Part shown: in pieces, positions 1 through 7,070 of the stretch
Position numbering within the stretch: position 1 is the stretch's first letter
How the letters are laid out: each line of letters opens with the position of its first letter
NCBI GenBank assembly: GCA_964622255.1
Contig: CAZUPK010000022.1
Span: 1 to 10,772, forward strand
Length of the DNA stretch: 10,772 bases
Direction of reading: 5' to 3'
DNA from: SZUA-1377 sp964622255
Lineage (GTDB): Bacteria; Campylobacterota; Campylobacteria; Campylobacterales; QNZT01
Notes under the pieces: generated by a model
Seen by the model: the letters and a program-made list of their open reading frames with translations, nothing else
Told to the model about the DNA's origin: nothing
Databases searched by the model: none
Translations under genes and position numbers: made by a program

Positions 1-479
1 TTATAAATATAAGAAAAAATTTAAAAAACTATAAAGGTATAAAAAAAAGATTTGATACAGTTGATAAGAAAGATAAGTGTATCATCATAGATGACTATGC
101 ACACCATCCAACAGAGATAAGAGCAACTATAAACTCTGCTAAAAAGTATGCAGATCTTTTAGGGGTAAACAAAGTAAGAGCTATCTGGCAACCTCACAAA
201 TATGGTAGAACTATAGACAATTTAGAAAGCTTTAAAGAGTGCTTTGAAGGGGTTGATAATCTAGTTATACTTCCTGTTTACAATGTAGGAGAAAAAGAGG
301 TTGAGATAGATTTTGAAACTCATTTTAAAAAGTATAAACCTATTTTGGCTGATAGAGTGGATACTAAAGAACACAGGGTAAATATCTTAAAAGATAAAAC
401 TTGTCTATCCGAGTTTAAGGATGGAATCATCTTAGGACTTGGTGCTGGAGACATAACCTATCAGATAAGGGGGGTATAA
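1..479 (+). CDS. murC: UDP-N-acetylmuramate--L-alanine ligase, C-terminal part (truncated by window edge)
   Basis: MurC adds L-alanine to UDP-N-acetylmuramate using ATP, the first cytoplasmic step of the peptidoglycan stem peptide. Only about the last 158 codons are here; the reading frame is open from base 3 to the TAA at 477-479 and has no start because it is cut by the left edge. The hallmark DDYAHHPTEI, at the junction to the C-terminal Mur domain, is encoded at about 90-119. It is preceded by a basic stretch ending KKRFDTV, as is usual where MurC has a 'RRFE' segment. Further downstream are IWQPHKYGRT (the family's QPHRYSRT), ILPVYNVGE (the family's DIYPAGE) and a terminal LGLGAGDI. The N-terminal uridine-binding domain and the ATP P-loop lie outside the window. 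No broken frame is seen in the visible part. Confidence 0.95.
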   Translation, partial: INIRKNLKNYKGIKKRFDTVDKKDKCIIIDDYAHHPTEIRATINSAKKYADLLGVNKVRAIWQPHKYGRTIDNLESFKECFEGVDNLVILPVYNVGEKEVEIDFETHFKKYKPILADRVDTKEHRVNILKDKTCLSEFKDGIILGLGAGDITYQIRGV

Positions 480-678
480 TCTCTTCCTTTGTCAAGACCA
501 AACTAAAATTTTTTTATAAGGCAAAAAGGACAAATGTCTCAATTTCAGTAAATAGATGTAGTAGTTTAGATGTAGTCTCTACAAAAGAACTCGGTATTTA
601 AAATGCCTTGGTTGGTAGATATCTTATTATGTGGTTTGTTGGGTAATTGGTGTAGTCTTGATGAGAAAAGAGGAGTTT
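480..678. other. Intergenic stretch between murC and the TIGR02757 gene, with a 10-bp direct repeat
   Basis: These 199 bases hold no ORF I can assign. The decamer TAGATGTAGT occurs at 553-562 and again at 567-576, a 14-bp period, and TGTAGTCT of the second copy recurs at 651-658. A weak hairpin (TGTAG/CTACA) lies at 571-583. An open frame with no usual start codon runs from about 476 to the TAA near 600 and looks like no family I know, so a decayed gene is possible but unproven. The ATGs at 631 and 661 could extend the next gene upstream, but neither has a Shine-Dalgarno sequence. Confidence 0.4.
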
Positions 679-1470
679 ATGATAAAGTATGAGGGTTTAT
701 CTACAAATGTTTTCATAAAAGAGGATTTTCTTAAAAGTTTGCTTGAAAAAGAGTCAAAAAAAAGAGATAGTATCTATGAACTTAGTTATGATAAGGTGGA
801 TCCTCTTTTGGTTGCATCAAGGTATAAAGATGAGTATATTTCGCTTATTTGTGCTTTATTTGCTTATGGTAATGTAAAGCAGATAGTAAAGTTTTTGGAT
901 TCTCTTGATTTTTCTCTTTTAGATAGAAGTGATGAGGCTATAAAAAAAGGATTGAAAGGGAAATATTATCGATTTCAAAAGGAGATAGATGTAGCAGATT
1001 TTTTTATTACGATAAAAAGGCTTAAAGATATAGATAGTATAGAAAATCTTTTTTATGAAGGATATAAAAAAGAAAATAGTGTTATAGATGGTTTAAATAG
1101 TTTGATAAATACTATCTTAAAAGTAAACTCATATCATAGTTATGGTTATAATTTTTTGGTAGGAACTCCACCAACTATAAAGTCAAAATCAACTTATAAA
1201 AGATATAACATGTATTTAAGATGGGTGGTAAGAAATGATAACTTGGATATGGGACTTTGGAAGAGGGTAGATAAGAGGGATTTACTTATGCCCTTAGATA
1301 CTCATACTTTTAGAGTTTCCCAAAAATTAGGGATTTTAAAAAGAAAAAGTTATGATTTAAAAGCAGTTTTAGAACTGACTCAAAACCTAAAAAAGTTTGA
1401 TGAAAATGATCCGATTAAGTATGATTTTGCGATTTATCGTATAGGTCAGGAAAGATTAAATTTAGTTTGA
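679..1470 (+). CDS. TIGR02757 / DUF2400 family protein
   Basis: A 263-residue protein of a conserved bacterial family with no firmly assigned function. Family features are in the usual order: LVASRYKDEYISLICALFAYG (residues 44-64, here with one residue-level variation allowed), the central SYGYNFLVG segment, RWVVRND followed by LDMGLW (about 181-192), PLDTHTFRVSQKLGI (205-219) and the C-terminal FDENDPIKYDFAIYRIGQ. The LDTHTFRV block resembles the strand-helix carrying the catalytic Asp in HhH-GPD DNA glycosylases such as endonuclease III (VDTHIFRV), with D207 in the equivalent place; I see no LPGVGRKT hairpin or Cys cluster. I chose ATG 679 because AGGAG lies at 671-675, though only 3 bases away; ATG 631 would add 16 residues with no ribosome binding site. 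atpB starts 33 bases downstream. The function is unknown; a DNA-repair role is only an inference from fold. Confidence 0.85.
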   Translation: MIKYEGLSTNVFIKEDFLKSLLEKESKKRDSIYELSYDKVDPLLVASRYKDEYISLICALFAYGNVKQIVKFLDSLDFSLLDRSDEAIKKGLKGKYYRFQKEIDVADFFITIKRLKDIDSIENLFYEGYKKENSVIDGLNSLINTILKVNSYHSYGYNFLVGTPPTIKSKSTYKRYNMYLRWVVRNDNLDMGLWKRVDKRDLLMPLDTHTFRVSQKLGILKRKSYDLKAVLELTQNLKKFDENDPIKYDFAIYRIGQERLNLV

Positions 1471-1476
1471 TAAAAT
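1469..1476 (+). promoter_or_regulatory. Candidate -10 element for atpB
   Basis: GATAAAAT overlaps the TGA stop of the upstream gene and lies about 28 bases before the atpB start. Campylobacterota sigma-70 promoters typically carry this kind of T/A-rich -10 with no conserved -35, and no TTGACA-like box is visible 17 bases upstream. It would give atpB its own transcript with a leader of roughly 20 bases. This is an inference from pattern only; the region is AT-rich, so chance matches are common. Confidence 0.35.
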
Positions 1477-1503
1477 AAACAAAAAATTTTAAAAGGATTT
1501 GAG

Positions 1504-2178
1504 GTGAGTGAAGTTTTTACTTTTTTTGGTTTGATAAGCCAGAGTCACGGATTTATTATTGTTGCACATGTTATTTTAACGGCTATTATCGTTTTAGCTA
1601 TAGCAAAGATGGCAACAAGTTCTTTACAAATAGTTCCAAAAGGAGCTCAAAATATTGCTGAGATTTACTTAAATGGTGTAGTTGAAATGGGTAGGGATGT
1701 TATAGGTGAAGAAAAAGCAAAACAGTATCTTCCGTTGGTTGCGACTATAGGGCTTTTTGTATTGGTTGCAAATTTGATAGGTATTATTCCGGGCTTTGAA
1801 TCTCCGACAGCAAATATAAATATAACTTTAGCTTTAGCTTTGGTAGTTTTTGTTTACTATAACTATGAGGGTATAAGAAAAAAAGGTGTTGTAAAGTATT
1901 TTGCACATTTTATGGGACCTGAGAAGCTTTTGGCTCCTTTGATGTTTCCTATTGAGATAGTTTCACATCTTTCGAGAATCATTTCACTTTCATTTAGACT
2001 TTTTGGTAATATAAAGGGTGATGATCTTTTCTTGGCAGTTATTTTGATGTTAGCTCCGGTGGTAGCACCACTTGCACCATATGCATTGCTAACATTTTCA
2101 GCATTGTTACAAGCATTTATCTTTATGATACTCACTTATGTTTATTTAGCTGGTGCAGTTTTGACAGATGAGCATTGA
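1504..2178 (+). CDS. atpB: F0F1 ATP synthase subunit a
   Basis: Subunit a is the membrane stator subunit of the F0 proton channel. It faces the c-ring and provides the two half-channels through which protons pass. The 224-residue sequence is hydrophobic with about five to six membrane spans. It carries the family signature LSFRLFGN, in which R165 is the essential arginine next to the c-ring carboxylate, then KGDDLFLAVILML. YNYEGI and VKYFAHFMGP in the middle are typical of Campylobacterota AtpB. The C-terminal LLQAFIFMILTYVYL span is intact. The start is GTG at 1504, supported by AAAAGGA at 1491-1497 with 6-base spacing. No other atp gene is adjacent, which agrees with the split ATP synthase loci common in this phylum. 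Length and motifs suggest a fully functional protein. Confidence 0.97.
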   Translation: MSEVFTFFGLISQSHGFIIVAHVILTAIIVLAIAKMATSSLQIVPKGAQNIAEIYLNGVVEMGRDVIGEEKAKQYLPLVATIGLFVLVANLIGIIPGFESPTANINITLALALVVFVYYNYEGIRKKGVVKYFAHFMGPEKLLAPLMFPIEIVSHLSRIISLSFRLFGNIKGDDLFLAVILMLAPVVAPLAPYALLTFSALLQAFIFMILTYVYLAGAVLTDEH

Positions 2179-2239
2179 AAATAAAAATTTAGGAGAATTT
2201 TATTTGTTGCTAAAAATAGCAAAGTTTTGGTGAGAGGAT

Positions 2240-2268
2240 TTTTTACTGGGGCTTTGCTCCAGTAAAAA
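2240..2268 (+). promoter_or_regulatory. Strong hairpin abutting the thiE-like ribosome binding site
   Basis: Bases 2240-2252 and 2256-2268 form a 13-bp stem (TTTTTACTGGGGC against GCTCCAGTAAAAA, one G-U pair) with a TTT loop. The last A of the 3' arm is also the first base of the AGGAGG Shine-Dalgarno at 2268-2273, so the stem sits directly beside the ribosome landing site. There is no U-tract after it on either strand, so it is not a typical intrinsic terminator. It may trim or stabilise the atpB end of the transcript, cause partial transcription stop, or set translation of the next gene. Role is inferred; the pairing is read directly. Confidence 0.65.
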
Positions 2269-2279
2269 GGAGGATTTAG

Positions 2280-2834
2280 TTGAAGAGTTATCTTATAACT
2301 GATCTCTCTTTTTATGACTCTCTTTTCTCTTTTCAAAACTACTTAGGAGATATTTATCAAAACTTTCATATAGACTTTGCTTGTTACAGAGATAAAAATA
2401 GTCTTTCTTTGGAGTATGCAAAAGAGTTTCTTTTTATATCAAAAAAGTATAAGATAGAAAATATACTTATAAACTCTCACATAGAAGTAGCTAAAGAGCT
2501 TAAGTTTAACGGAGTGCATCTAACTTCAAATCAGTTTGATAAGATAGAAGAGGCAAAAAAAGCAGGACTTTTTGTTGTTATAAGCACTCATAATAAAAAA
2601 GAGATAGAAAAAGCAAAACTTTTAAAAGCTGATGCTATAACCTTTTCTCCCATATTTTTTACACCAAATAAGGGTAAACCAAAGGGAGTAGAAGAGTTAA
2701 AAAAAGCAGTAGAATTTTCATCTCCTTTAAAATGCTTTGCACTTGGTGGAATAATAAGCGACGAACAAAAAGAGATATGTAAAAGTGCAGGGGCTTATGG
2801 TTTTGCTTCTATAAGGTATTTTTCAGTAAAATAG
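2280..2834 (+). CDS. Thiamin phosphate synthase / TenI family protein
   Basis: The protein has the TIM-barrel plan of ThiE and TenI. ThiE joins the pyrimidine and thiazole phosphates to make thiamin phosphate; TenI is a thiazole tautomerase. Blocks in order: YRDKN (residues 36-40, like the RxK of ThiE), GVHL (78-81), STHN (102-105), FSPIFFTPNKGKPKG (122-136, the ThiE GPVFPTxTK loop) and ALGGI (154-158). At 184 residues it is shorter than the usual 205-220. The segment after GVHL reads TSNQFD rather than GQED, and INSH replaces the common INDR, so residues that bind Mg2+ and pyrophosphate in classical ThiE appear changed. The TTG start at 2280 has a full AGGAGG 6 bases upstream. metG begins 22 bases after its stop. 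Family membership is firm; I leave the symbol blank because the exact reaction is uncertain. Confidence 0.82.
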   Translation: MKSYLITDLSFYDSLFSFQNYLGDIYQNFHIDFACYRDKNSLSLEYAKEFLFISKKYKIENILINSHIEVAKELKFNGVHLTSNQFDKIEEAKKAGLFVVISTHNKKEIEKAKLLKADAITFSPIFFTPNKGKPKGVEELKKAVEFSSPLKCFALGGIISDEQKEICKSAGAYGFASIRYFSVK

Positions 2835-2856
2835 TCCAAAAAACAAAGGTATTTTT

Positions 2857-4794
2857 ATGTCTGATGGATGCAAGAAAACTTATATAACCACTCCTATTTA
2901 CTATGTAAATGATGTTCCTCATATAGGACATGCTTATACTACCATCATAGCTGATACTATGGCAAGATATACAAGAATGATAGGTTATGATGCTTTCTTT
3001 TTAACAGGGACAGACGAGCATGGACAAAAGATAGAGTTGGCCGCAAAGCAAAGAGGAAAGTCGCCAAAATCGTATGCGGATGAAATAAGTGGAAAATTTA
3101 AAGCTCTTTGGGATGAGTTTGATATAAGTTATGATAAGTTTATTAGGACTACTGATGAAAATCATAAGATAGGTGTTCAAAAAGCTTTTGAAAAGATGTA
3201 TCAAAAGGGCGATATTTATAAGGATGAGTATGAGGGACACTATTGCATTAGTTGTGAAACTTTTTTTACGGAAACTCAGCTTGTTGATGGTGGATTTTGC
3301 CCTGATTGTGGGAAAGAGACGAGTTTAGTAAAAGAGGAGAGTTACTTTTTTAAACTAAGTAGCTATGAAGAGAAACTTTTAAAATGGTATGAAGATGAAG
3401 AGAAGTGTGTTTTACCAAAAGGAAAGAAAAACGAAGTTGTAGCCTTTGTGAAGCAGGGACTTAAGGATCTTTCAGTTACAAGAACAAGTTTTGATTGGGG
3501 GGTGAAACTTCCAAAAAGTATAAACGATCCAAAACATGTTATGTATGTTTGGCTTGATGCTTTGATGAACTATCTTACTGCTCTTGGATATGGAACAGAT
3601 GAGAAAAATATGGAGTTTTGGCCGGCAAGAGTTCATATAGTCGGTAAGGATATATTGAGATTTCATGCTATTTATTGGCCTGCATTTTTGATGAGTTTAG
3701 ATCTTCCTTTACCAAAACATATAGCAAGTCATGGTTGGTGGACAAGAAATGGTGAAAAGATGAGTAAATCAAAAGGCAATGTTGTAGATCCCAAAGAGGT
3801 TGCTGATGCTTATGGGCTTGAAAATTTTAGATACTTTATGCTTAGAGAGGTTCCTTTTGGGCAAGATGGAGACTTTTCTCAAAAAGCTTTGATAGACAGG
3901 ATAAACAGCGATCTTGGAAATGAACTTGGAAATCTTTTAAATCGTATCATCGGTATGAGTGGGAAGTATTTTGATTTTGAAATAAGAAATGTGGATGTTA
4001 AAAAGTATTATGATAGCGAGTTGAAAAAGGCTGATAAGATTATAAAATCTCTACCGGAGTATCTTTACAATATGCAAACAAACAGATATTTGGAGGAACT
4101 TTGGAAAGTTTTAACTATTGCAAACCAGTCCATAGCAACTTATGAGCCTTGGGTAAAGATGAAGGAGGGTAAAGAGGATGAAGCTATGGCGCTGGTTGCA
4201 CTAGTAGCAAATCTTTTAGCAAAAGTTTCAGTGATGCTAAGTCCTGTTATGCCAAAAACTTGTGAAACTATAAGTGATGCTCTGGGAATAAAAAATGATA
4301 CTAAGCACTTTAAATCCTTGATAGAAGATGGGGACTTGCTAAAAGATTTTAAAGTTAAAAAGGTTCCACCACTTTTTCCAAAGATAGAAGAAGAACTTAT
4401 AAAAAATGAGTCTAAAAAGGAGGAAGAGCCAAAAGAGAAGAAAAGGAGTGAGCCTAAAAAAGAGGAAGGTATCATAACGATAGATCAGTTTCTCCAAACA
4501 TCTCTAAAGATAGGAACCATCATAGAAGCTAAAGAGGTTAAAAAGAGTAATAGACTTTTACTTTTAAAAGTAGATCTTGGGGAAGAAAATCCAAGACAGA
4601 TAGTAGCAGGAATAAAAGAGTTTTATAAGTTAGAAGAACTTGTAAATACTCAAGTTTGTGTTGTAGCAAACTTAAAACCTGCAAAGTTGATGGGTATGCT
4701 AAGTGAGGGTATGCTTTTGGCTGCAAAAGATAAAAATGGTTTAAGTCTACTTCGACCAGAGAGTCCCAAAGAGGTTGGAACAAAAGTTAGTTGA
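2857..4794 (+). CDS. metG: Methionine--tRNA ligase
   Basis: Class I aminoacyl-tRNA synthetase that charges tRNA-Met in the cytoplasm. The 645 residues include the ATP-binding HIGH at 22-25 and KMSKS at 301-305. A single zinc knuckle inserted in the catalytic domain uses C130, C133, C148 and C151 (CISC...CPDC). The anticodon-binding helical domain follows to about residue 500. A Lys/Glu-rich linker (about 505-537) leads to a C-terminal tRNA-binding domain of the EMAPII/Trbp111 type from about 539, with FLQTSLKIGTI, IVAGI and MGMLSEGMLLAA. This C-terminal module mediates dimerisation in related enzymes. The ATG at 2857 has AAAGG at 2845-2849. The stop TGA overlaps the ATG of the next gene, which suggests translational coupling. 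A weak TAAAAT box at 2827-2832 could provide an extra promoter. Confidence 0.97.
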   Translation: MSDGCKKTYITTPIYYVNDVPHIGHAYTTIIADTMARYTRMIGYDAFFLTGTDEHGQKIELAAKQRGKSPKSYADEISGKFKALWDEFDISYDKFIRTTDENHKIGVQKAFEKMYQKGDIYKDEYEGHYCISCETFFTETQLVDGGFCPDCGKETSLVKEESYFFKLSSYEEKLLKWYEDEEKCVLPKGKKNEVVAFVKQGLKDLSVTRTSFDWGVKLPKSINDPKHVMYVWLDALMNYLTALGYGTDEKNMEFWPARVHIVGKDILRFHAIYWPAFLMSLDLPLPKHIASHGWWTRNGEKMSKSKGNVVDPKEVADAYGLENFRYFMLREVPFGQDGDFSQKALIDRINSDLGNELGNLLNRIIGMSGKYFDFEIRNVDVKKYYDSELKKADKIIKSLPEYLYNMQTNRYLEELWKVLTIANQSIATYEPWVKMKEGKEDEAMALVALVANLLAKVSVMLSPVMPKTCETISDALGIKNDTKHFKSLIEDGDLLKDFKVKKVPPLFPKIEEELIKNESKKEEEPKEKKRSEPKKEEGIITIDQFLQTSLKIGTIIEAKEVKKSNRLLLLKVDLGEENPRQIVAGIKEFYKLEELVNTQVCVVANLKPAKLMGMLSEGMLLAAKDKNGLSLLRPESPKEVGTKVS

Positions 4795-5780
4795 TGCTTT
4801 TTGAAAATCTTGTTTCTTTGATAGATGGTGAACTTTTAAATGAGCCATCTATCGCCTCTTTTTCAAATGTAGTCTTTGATGCGAAAAAGGTAAAAAGGGG
4901 AGATCTTTACCTTGGAGCTAGTAAAGATATAGATGAAGCTTTAAAAAATGGAGCTTATGGGATAGTTTCTACATCATTGAAGATAAAAGATGATGAAATA
5001 GCTTGGATAAAAGTTAAAAGTATTCAAAATAGTAAATTAAAACTCTTGAGATATCTTATCATAAGAGAGAGTGTATATACTCTTTATGTTGATTGTGTAA
5101 AAGTGGATATAATTAAATCTATAAGTGGTTGTAAAGAGATACTGTTTATTGAGGATGTTGAAGAAGCGATAAGAGTTTTAAGTTTAAATAGTAGCTATAA
5201 ACTTATACTTTTTTTAGATGAAAAACTTTTTAAAGGTATGGAGCTAGAAAGCTTTAAAGTAGAAATTTTTACTCAAGTTATTGTTCAAAAAGCAACAATT
5301 TTTTTGACCACCTTTATCTATCATAATAGGCTCTATAAGGATATAAAAATTTCAGAACTTTTTATATCGGAGTTAGAGTATATATTAAATCTCTTTGATA
5401 GTTTAGAAATAGAGTATAGTTTAGAAAAGTTAAGTTTTATATCTCATTTTAAACCTCTTTTTTTAGATAGTGCCTTTAGGATTTTAAATTTTGGACAAAG
5501 CACGAAAGTTGTTATTTTAGAAAGTAAAAAAGAGCTTTTAGAAAGAGAGTTAGAGTTTTTAAAAAAGAAAGCCCCTTGGGCAAAGATGACTCTTTTACTT
5601 CCTAAAAATATGGAATTTTATCATAAAAATGATATAGATATTAAATATTTTAAAAATTTTGACGATATTAAGAAGCTAAACATATTTGATTATAATTTTG
5701 TTATGATGTTGGATATTGAGCAAAAATTTTTAAAATATTTAATAAAGGCAAGTAGTAATATGAAAAACAGTTTATTTTAA
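4794..5780 (+). CDS. Unassigned protein with a Mur-ligase-like N-terminal segment
   Basis: A 328-residue soluble protein, function unknown. Residues 26-58 (VVFDAKKVKRGDLYLG, then EALKNGAYGIV) follow the pattern of the N-terminal UDP-substrate domain of MurE/MurF (DSRKVKPGDLFVA ... AIENGAxAVV), including the Gly-Asp pair at 36-37. After this the match fades: there is no GTNGKT P-loop and no clear ATP-grasping site, so it is unlikely to be an active Mur ligase. The middle region holds HFKPLFLDS (218-226), and the C-terminal third has alternating hydrophobic strands (VVILES, MTLLLP) like a Rossmann-type layout. I start it at ATG 4794, overlapping the metG stop as TGATG; TTG 4791 is an alternative. 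The coding is AT-rich, heavy in TTA and TTT. The antiporter gene begins 12 bases after it. It could be a lineage-specific Mur-derived regulator or enzyme; that is inference. Confidence 0.7.
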   Translation: MLFENLVSLIDGELLNEPSIASFSNVVFDAKKVKRGDLYLGASKDIDEALKNGAYGIVSTSLKIKDDEIAWIKVKSIQNSKLKLLRYLIIRESVYTLYVDCVKVDIIKSISGCKEILFIEDVEEAIRVLSLNSSYKLILFLDEKLFKGMELESFKVEIFTQVIVQKATIFLTTFIYHNRLYKDIKISELFISELEYILNLFDSLEIEYSLEKLSFISHFKPLFLDSAFRILNFGQSTKVVILESKKELLERELEFLKKKAPWAKMTLLLPKNMEFYHKNDIDIKYFKNFDDIKKLNIFDYNFVMMLDIEQKFLKYLIKASSNMKNSLF

Positions 5781-5792
5781 AGGAGAAATTTT

Positions 5793-6953
5793 TTGGATAC
5801 TGCCCCCAAGCAAAATGGATATCATAGTTTGACTTTTTTAGAAAATTATTGGGATTTGATAGGTGGAGTTTTACTTCTAGGGCTTTCTTTTTTTATGGAA
5901 TACAACAGCTATCCTAAAACTCTAGTTTTAATAGTTGTATCTTTGGATATTATATTTTTATCTATTACAGTTTCGGAGATTGCGGAGATATTGGCCGAGA
6001 GATTAGAAGAGCCTTATGGAAGTTTTGTTTTAACTATAACAGCAGTTGTGGTTGAGATAATATTACTTTTTTCCATTTTACAGCAGTCTATAAACTCTCC
6101 CGAAGCGATAGAGACGGTTCGAGGAGGTATTATTTCTGCAGTTATAGTGGATATGAATGTTCTTTTGGGACTTGCAGTTTTTATAGGAGGACTCACTTTT
6201 AAAGAGCAAGAGCACAATGAGGATACTTCAAGCTCATATACTACCATACTCTATGTTGCTGCACTTGCACTCCTAGTTCCAAGTATCTTAGGTAACTCAA
6301 ATCATTCAAATGAAGTAGTTTTAAAAGCAAGTTACATCATAGGTTTTGTATTGGTCTTTTTTTATTTTGCCATTTTGATCTTTCAAACAAAAACACACGA
6401 AGACTTTTTTAAATCGACTGCAAAGAGTAGAATTTTCCGTCTTAAAAGAAGAAGAGGGCATAGTGAAGAGGATGAAGATGAAAACTATGTTTTTGATAGA
6501 TTGCCGACTGTAGTAAACTTTTTGATTATATTTGGACTTATTTTTTTGATAGGAGTTTCAGCAGAAACTTTTGCTCAGATAGGTATGTATGTTTTTAAAA
6601 GTTTCGGTATGTCAGCAGGATTTGCTGGACTTATTATAGCGATTATAAGTGTTTCTCCTGAGATTTTTACGGCGGTAAAAGCTGCTAAAAATGATCAAAT
6701 TCAAAGAGTTATAAACATAGCAATGGGAGCAAGCACTGTTTCTATACTTTTAACTGTTCCGTCACTTTTGCTTCTAGGATATATGTTTAATATGCCACTG
6801 ACTCTCAATTTTAATCCACTTGAAATAGGAGCTTTAGTTTTTACTATTATTTTAGCTTGGAAAACGACTGATAATGGTGAGACAAACTATTTCGAAGGTA
6901 TATCTCACTTGGTGCTGTTTATATCTTATGCGGTTATAGCTAGTTTGTATTAA
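5793..6953 (+). CDS. Ca2+/H+ antiporter of the ChaA/CAX type
   Basis: An inner-membrane cation/proton exchanger of the Ca2+:cation antiporter superfamily, 386 residues with about 11 hydrophobic spans. Two inverted alpha-repeats are visible. The first is GSFVLTITAVVVEI with E88, the second is GLIIAIISVSPEIFTAVKAA with E290; these acidic residues form the ion site in CAX proteins. The second repeat is close to ChaA (GLVVALLVLLPESLAALRAA). Between the halves is a cytoplasmic linker with a basic run (KRRR at 218-221) followed by an acidic run (EEDEDE at 225-230), like the acidic motif between halves in CAX exchangers. The start is TTG 5793, backed by AGGAGA at 5781-5786 with 6-base spacing. The substrate (Ca2+, or Na+/K+ as also reported for ChaA) cannot be settled from sequence. 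Confidence 0.88.
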   Translation: MDTAPKQNGYHSLTFLENYWDLIGGVLLLGLSFFMEYNSYPKTLVLIVVSLDIIFLSITVSEIAEILAERLEEPYGSFVLTITAVVVEIILLFSILQQSINSPEAIETVRGGIISAVIVDMNVLLGLAVFIGGLTFKEQEHNEDTSSSYTTILYVAALALLVPSILGNSNHSNEVVLKASYIIGFVLVFFYFAILIFQTKTHEDFFKSTAKSRIFRLKRRRGHSEEDEDENYVFDRLPTVVNFLIIFGLIFLIGVSAETFAQIGMYVFKSFGMSAGFAGLIIAIISVSPEIFTAVKAAKNDQIQRVINIAMGASTVSILLTVPSLLLLGYMFNMPLTLNFNPLEIGALVFTIILAWKTTDNGETNYFEGISHLVLFISYAVIASLY

Positions 6954-6975
6954 TAGGTTCTTGATTTTTTAGTTA

Positions 6976-7064
6976 TGGCAGAGAGGAAGGGATTTGAGCC
7001 CTCGGTGGGTTGTTCCCACACATGCGTTCCAGGCATGCTCCTTCGACCGCTCGGACACCTCTCT
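6976..7064 (-). tRNA. tRNA-Ser (anticodon GGA)
   Basis: Read on the minus strand, an 89-base tRNA folds fully. The acceptor stem AGAGAGG (7064-7058) pairs with CCTCTCT, followed by discriminator G and an encoded CCA (6978-6976). The anticodon stem CATGC/GCATG encloses the loop CTGGAAC, anticodon GGA at 7030-7028, reading UCC and UCU. A long variable arm (GTGGG/CCCAC pairing) identifies a class II tRNA-Ser. The D-arm begins TCCGAGCGG, as usual for serine tRNAs. It is convergent with the antiporter gene, whose stop lies 22 bases away. I see no obvious intrinsic terminator between them. Confidence 0.97.
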
Positions 7065-7070
7065 ATTAAA

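Noticed and set aside
631..678. Upstream starts (ATG 631, ATG 661) for the DUF2400 gene
   Set aside because: Neither has a Shine-Dalgarno sequence, and the added residues resemble nothing in the family; ATG 679 has AGGAG just upstream, though close.
2240..2268. Hairpin as an intrinsic terminator of atpB
   Set aside because: No T-run follows the stem on the plus strand or, read in reverse, on the minus strand; the T and A runs are inside the stem.
2179..2279. TPP riboswitch upstream of the thiE-like gene
   Set aside because: The gap is about 100 bases and contains only a single hairpin; the conserved CUGAGA and related TPP core sequences are absent.
1863..2336. Minus-strand open frames over atpB and the start of the thiE-like gene
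   Set aside because: They are shadows of conserved plus-strand genes and lack ribosome binding sites and recognisable domains.
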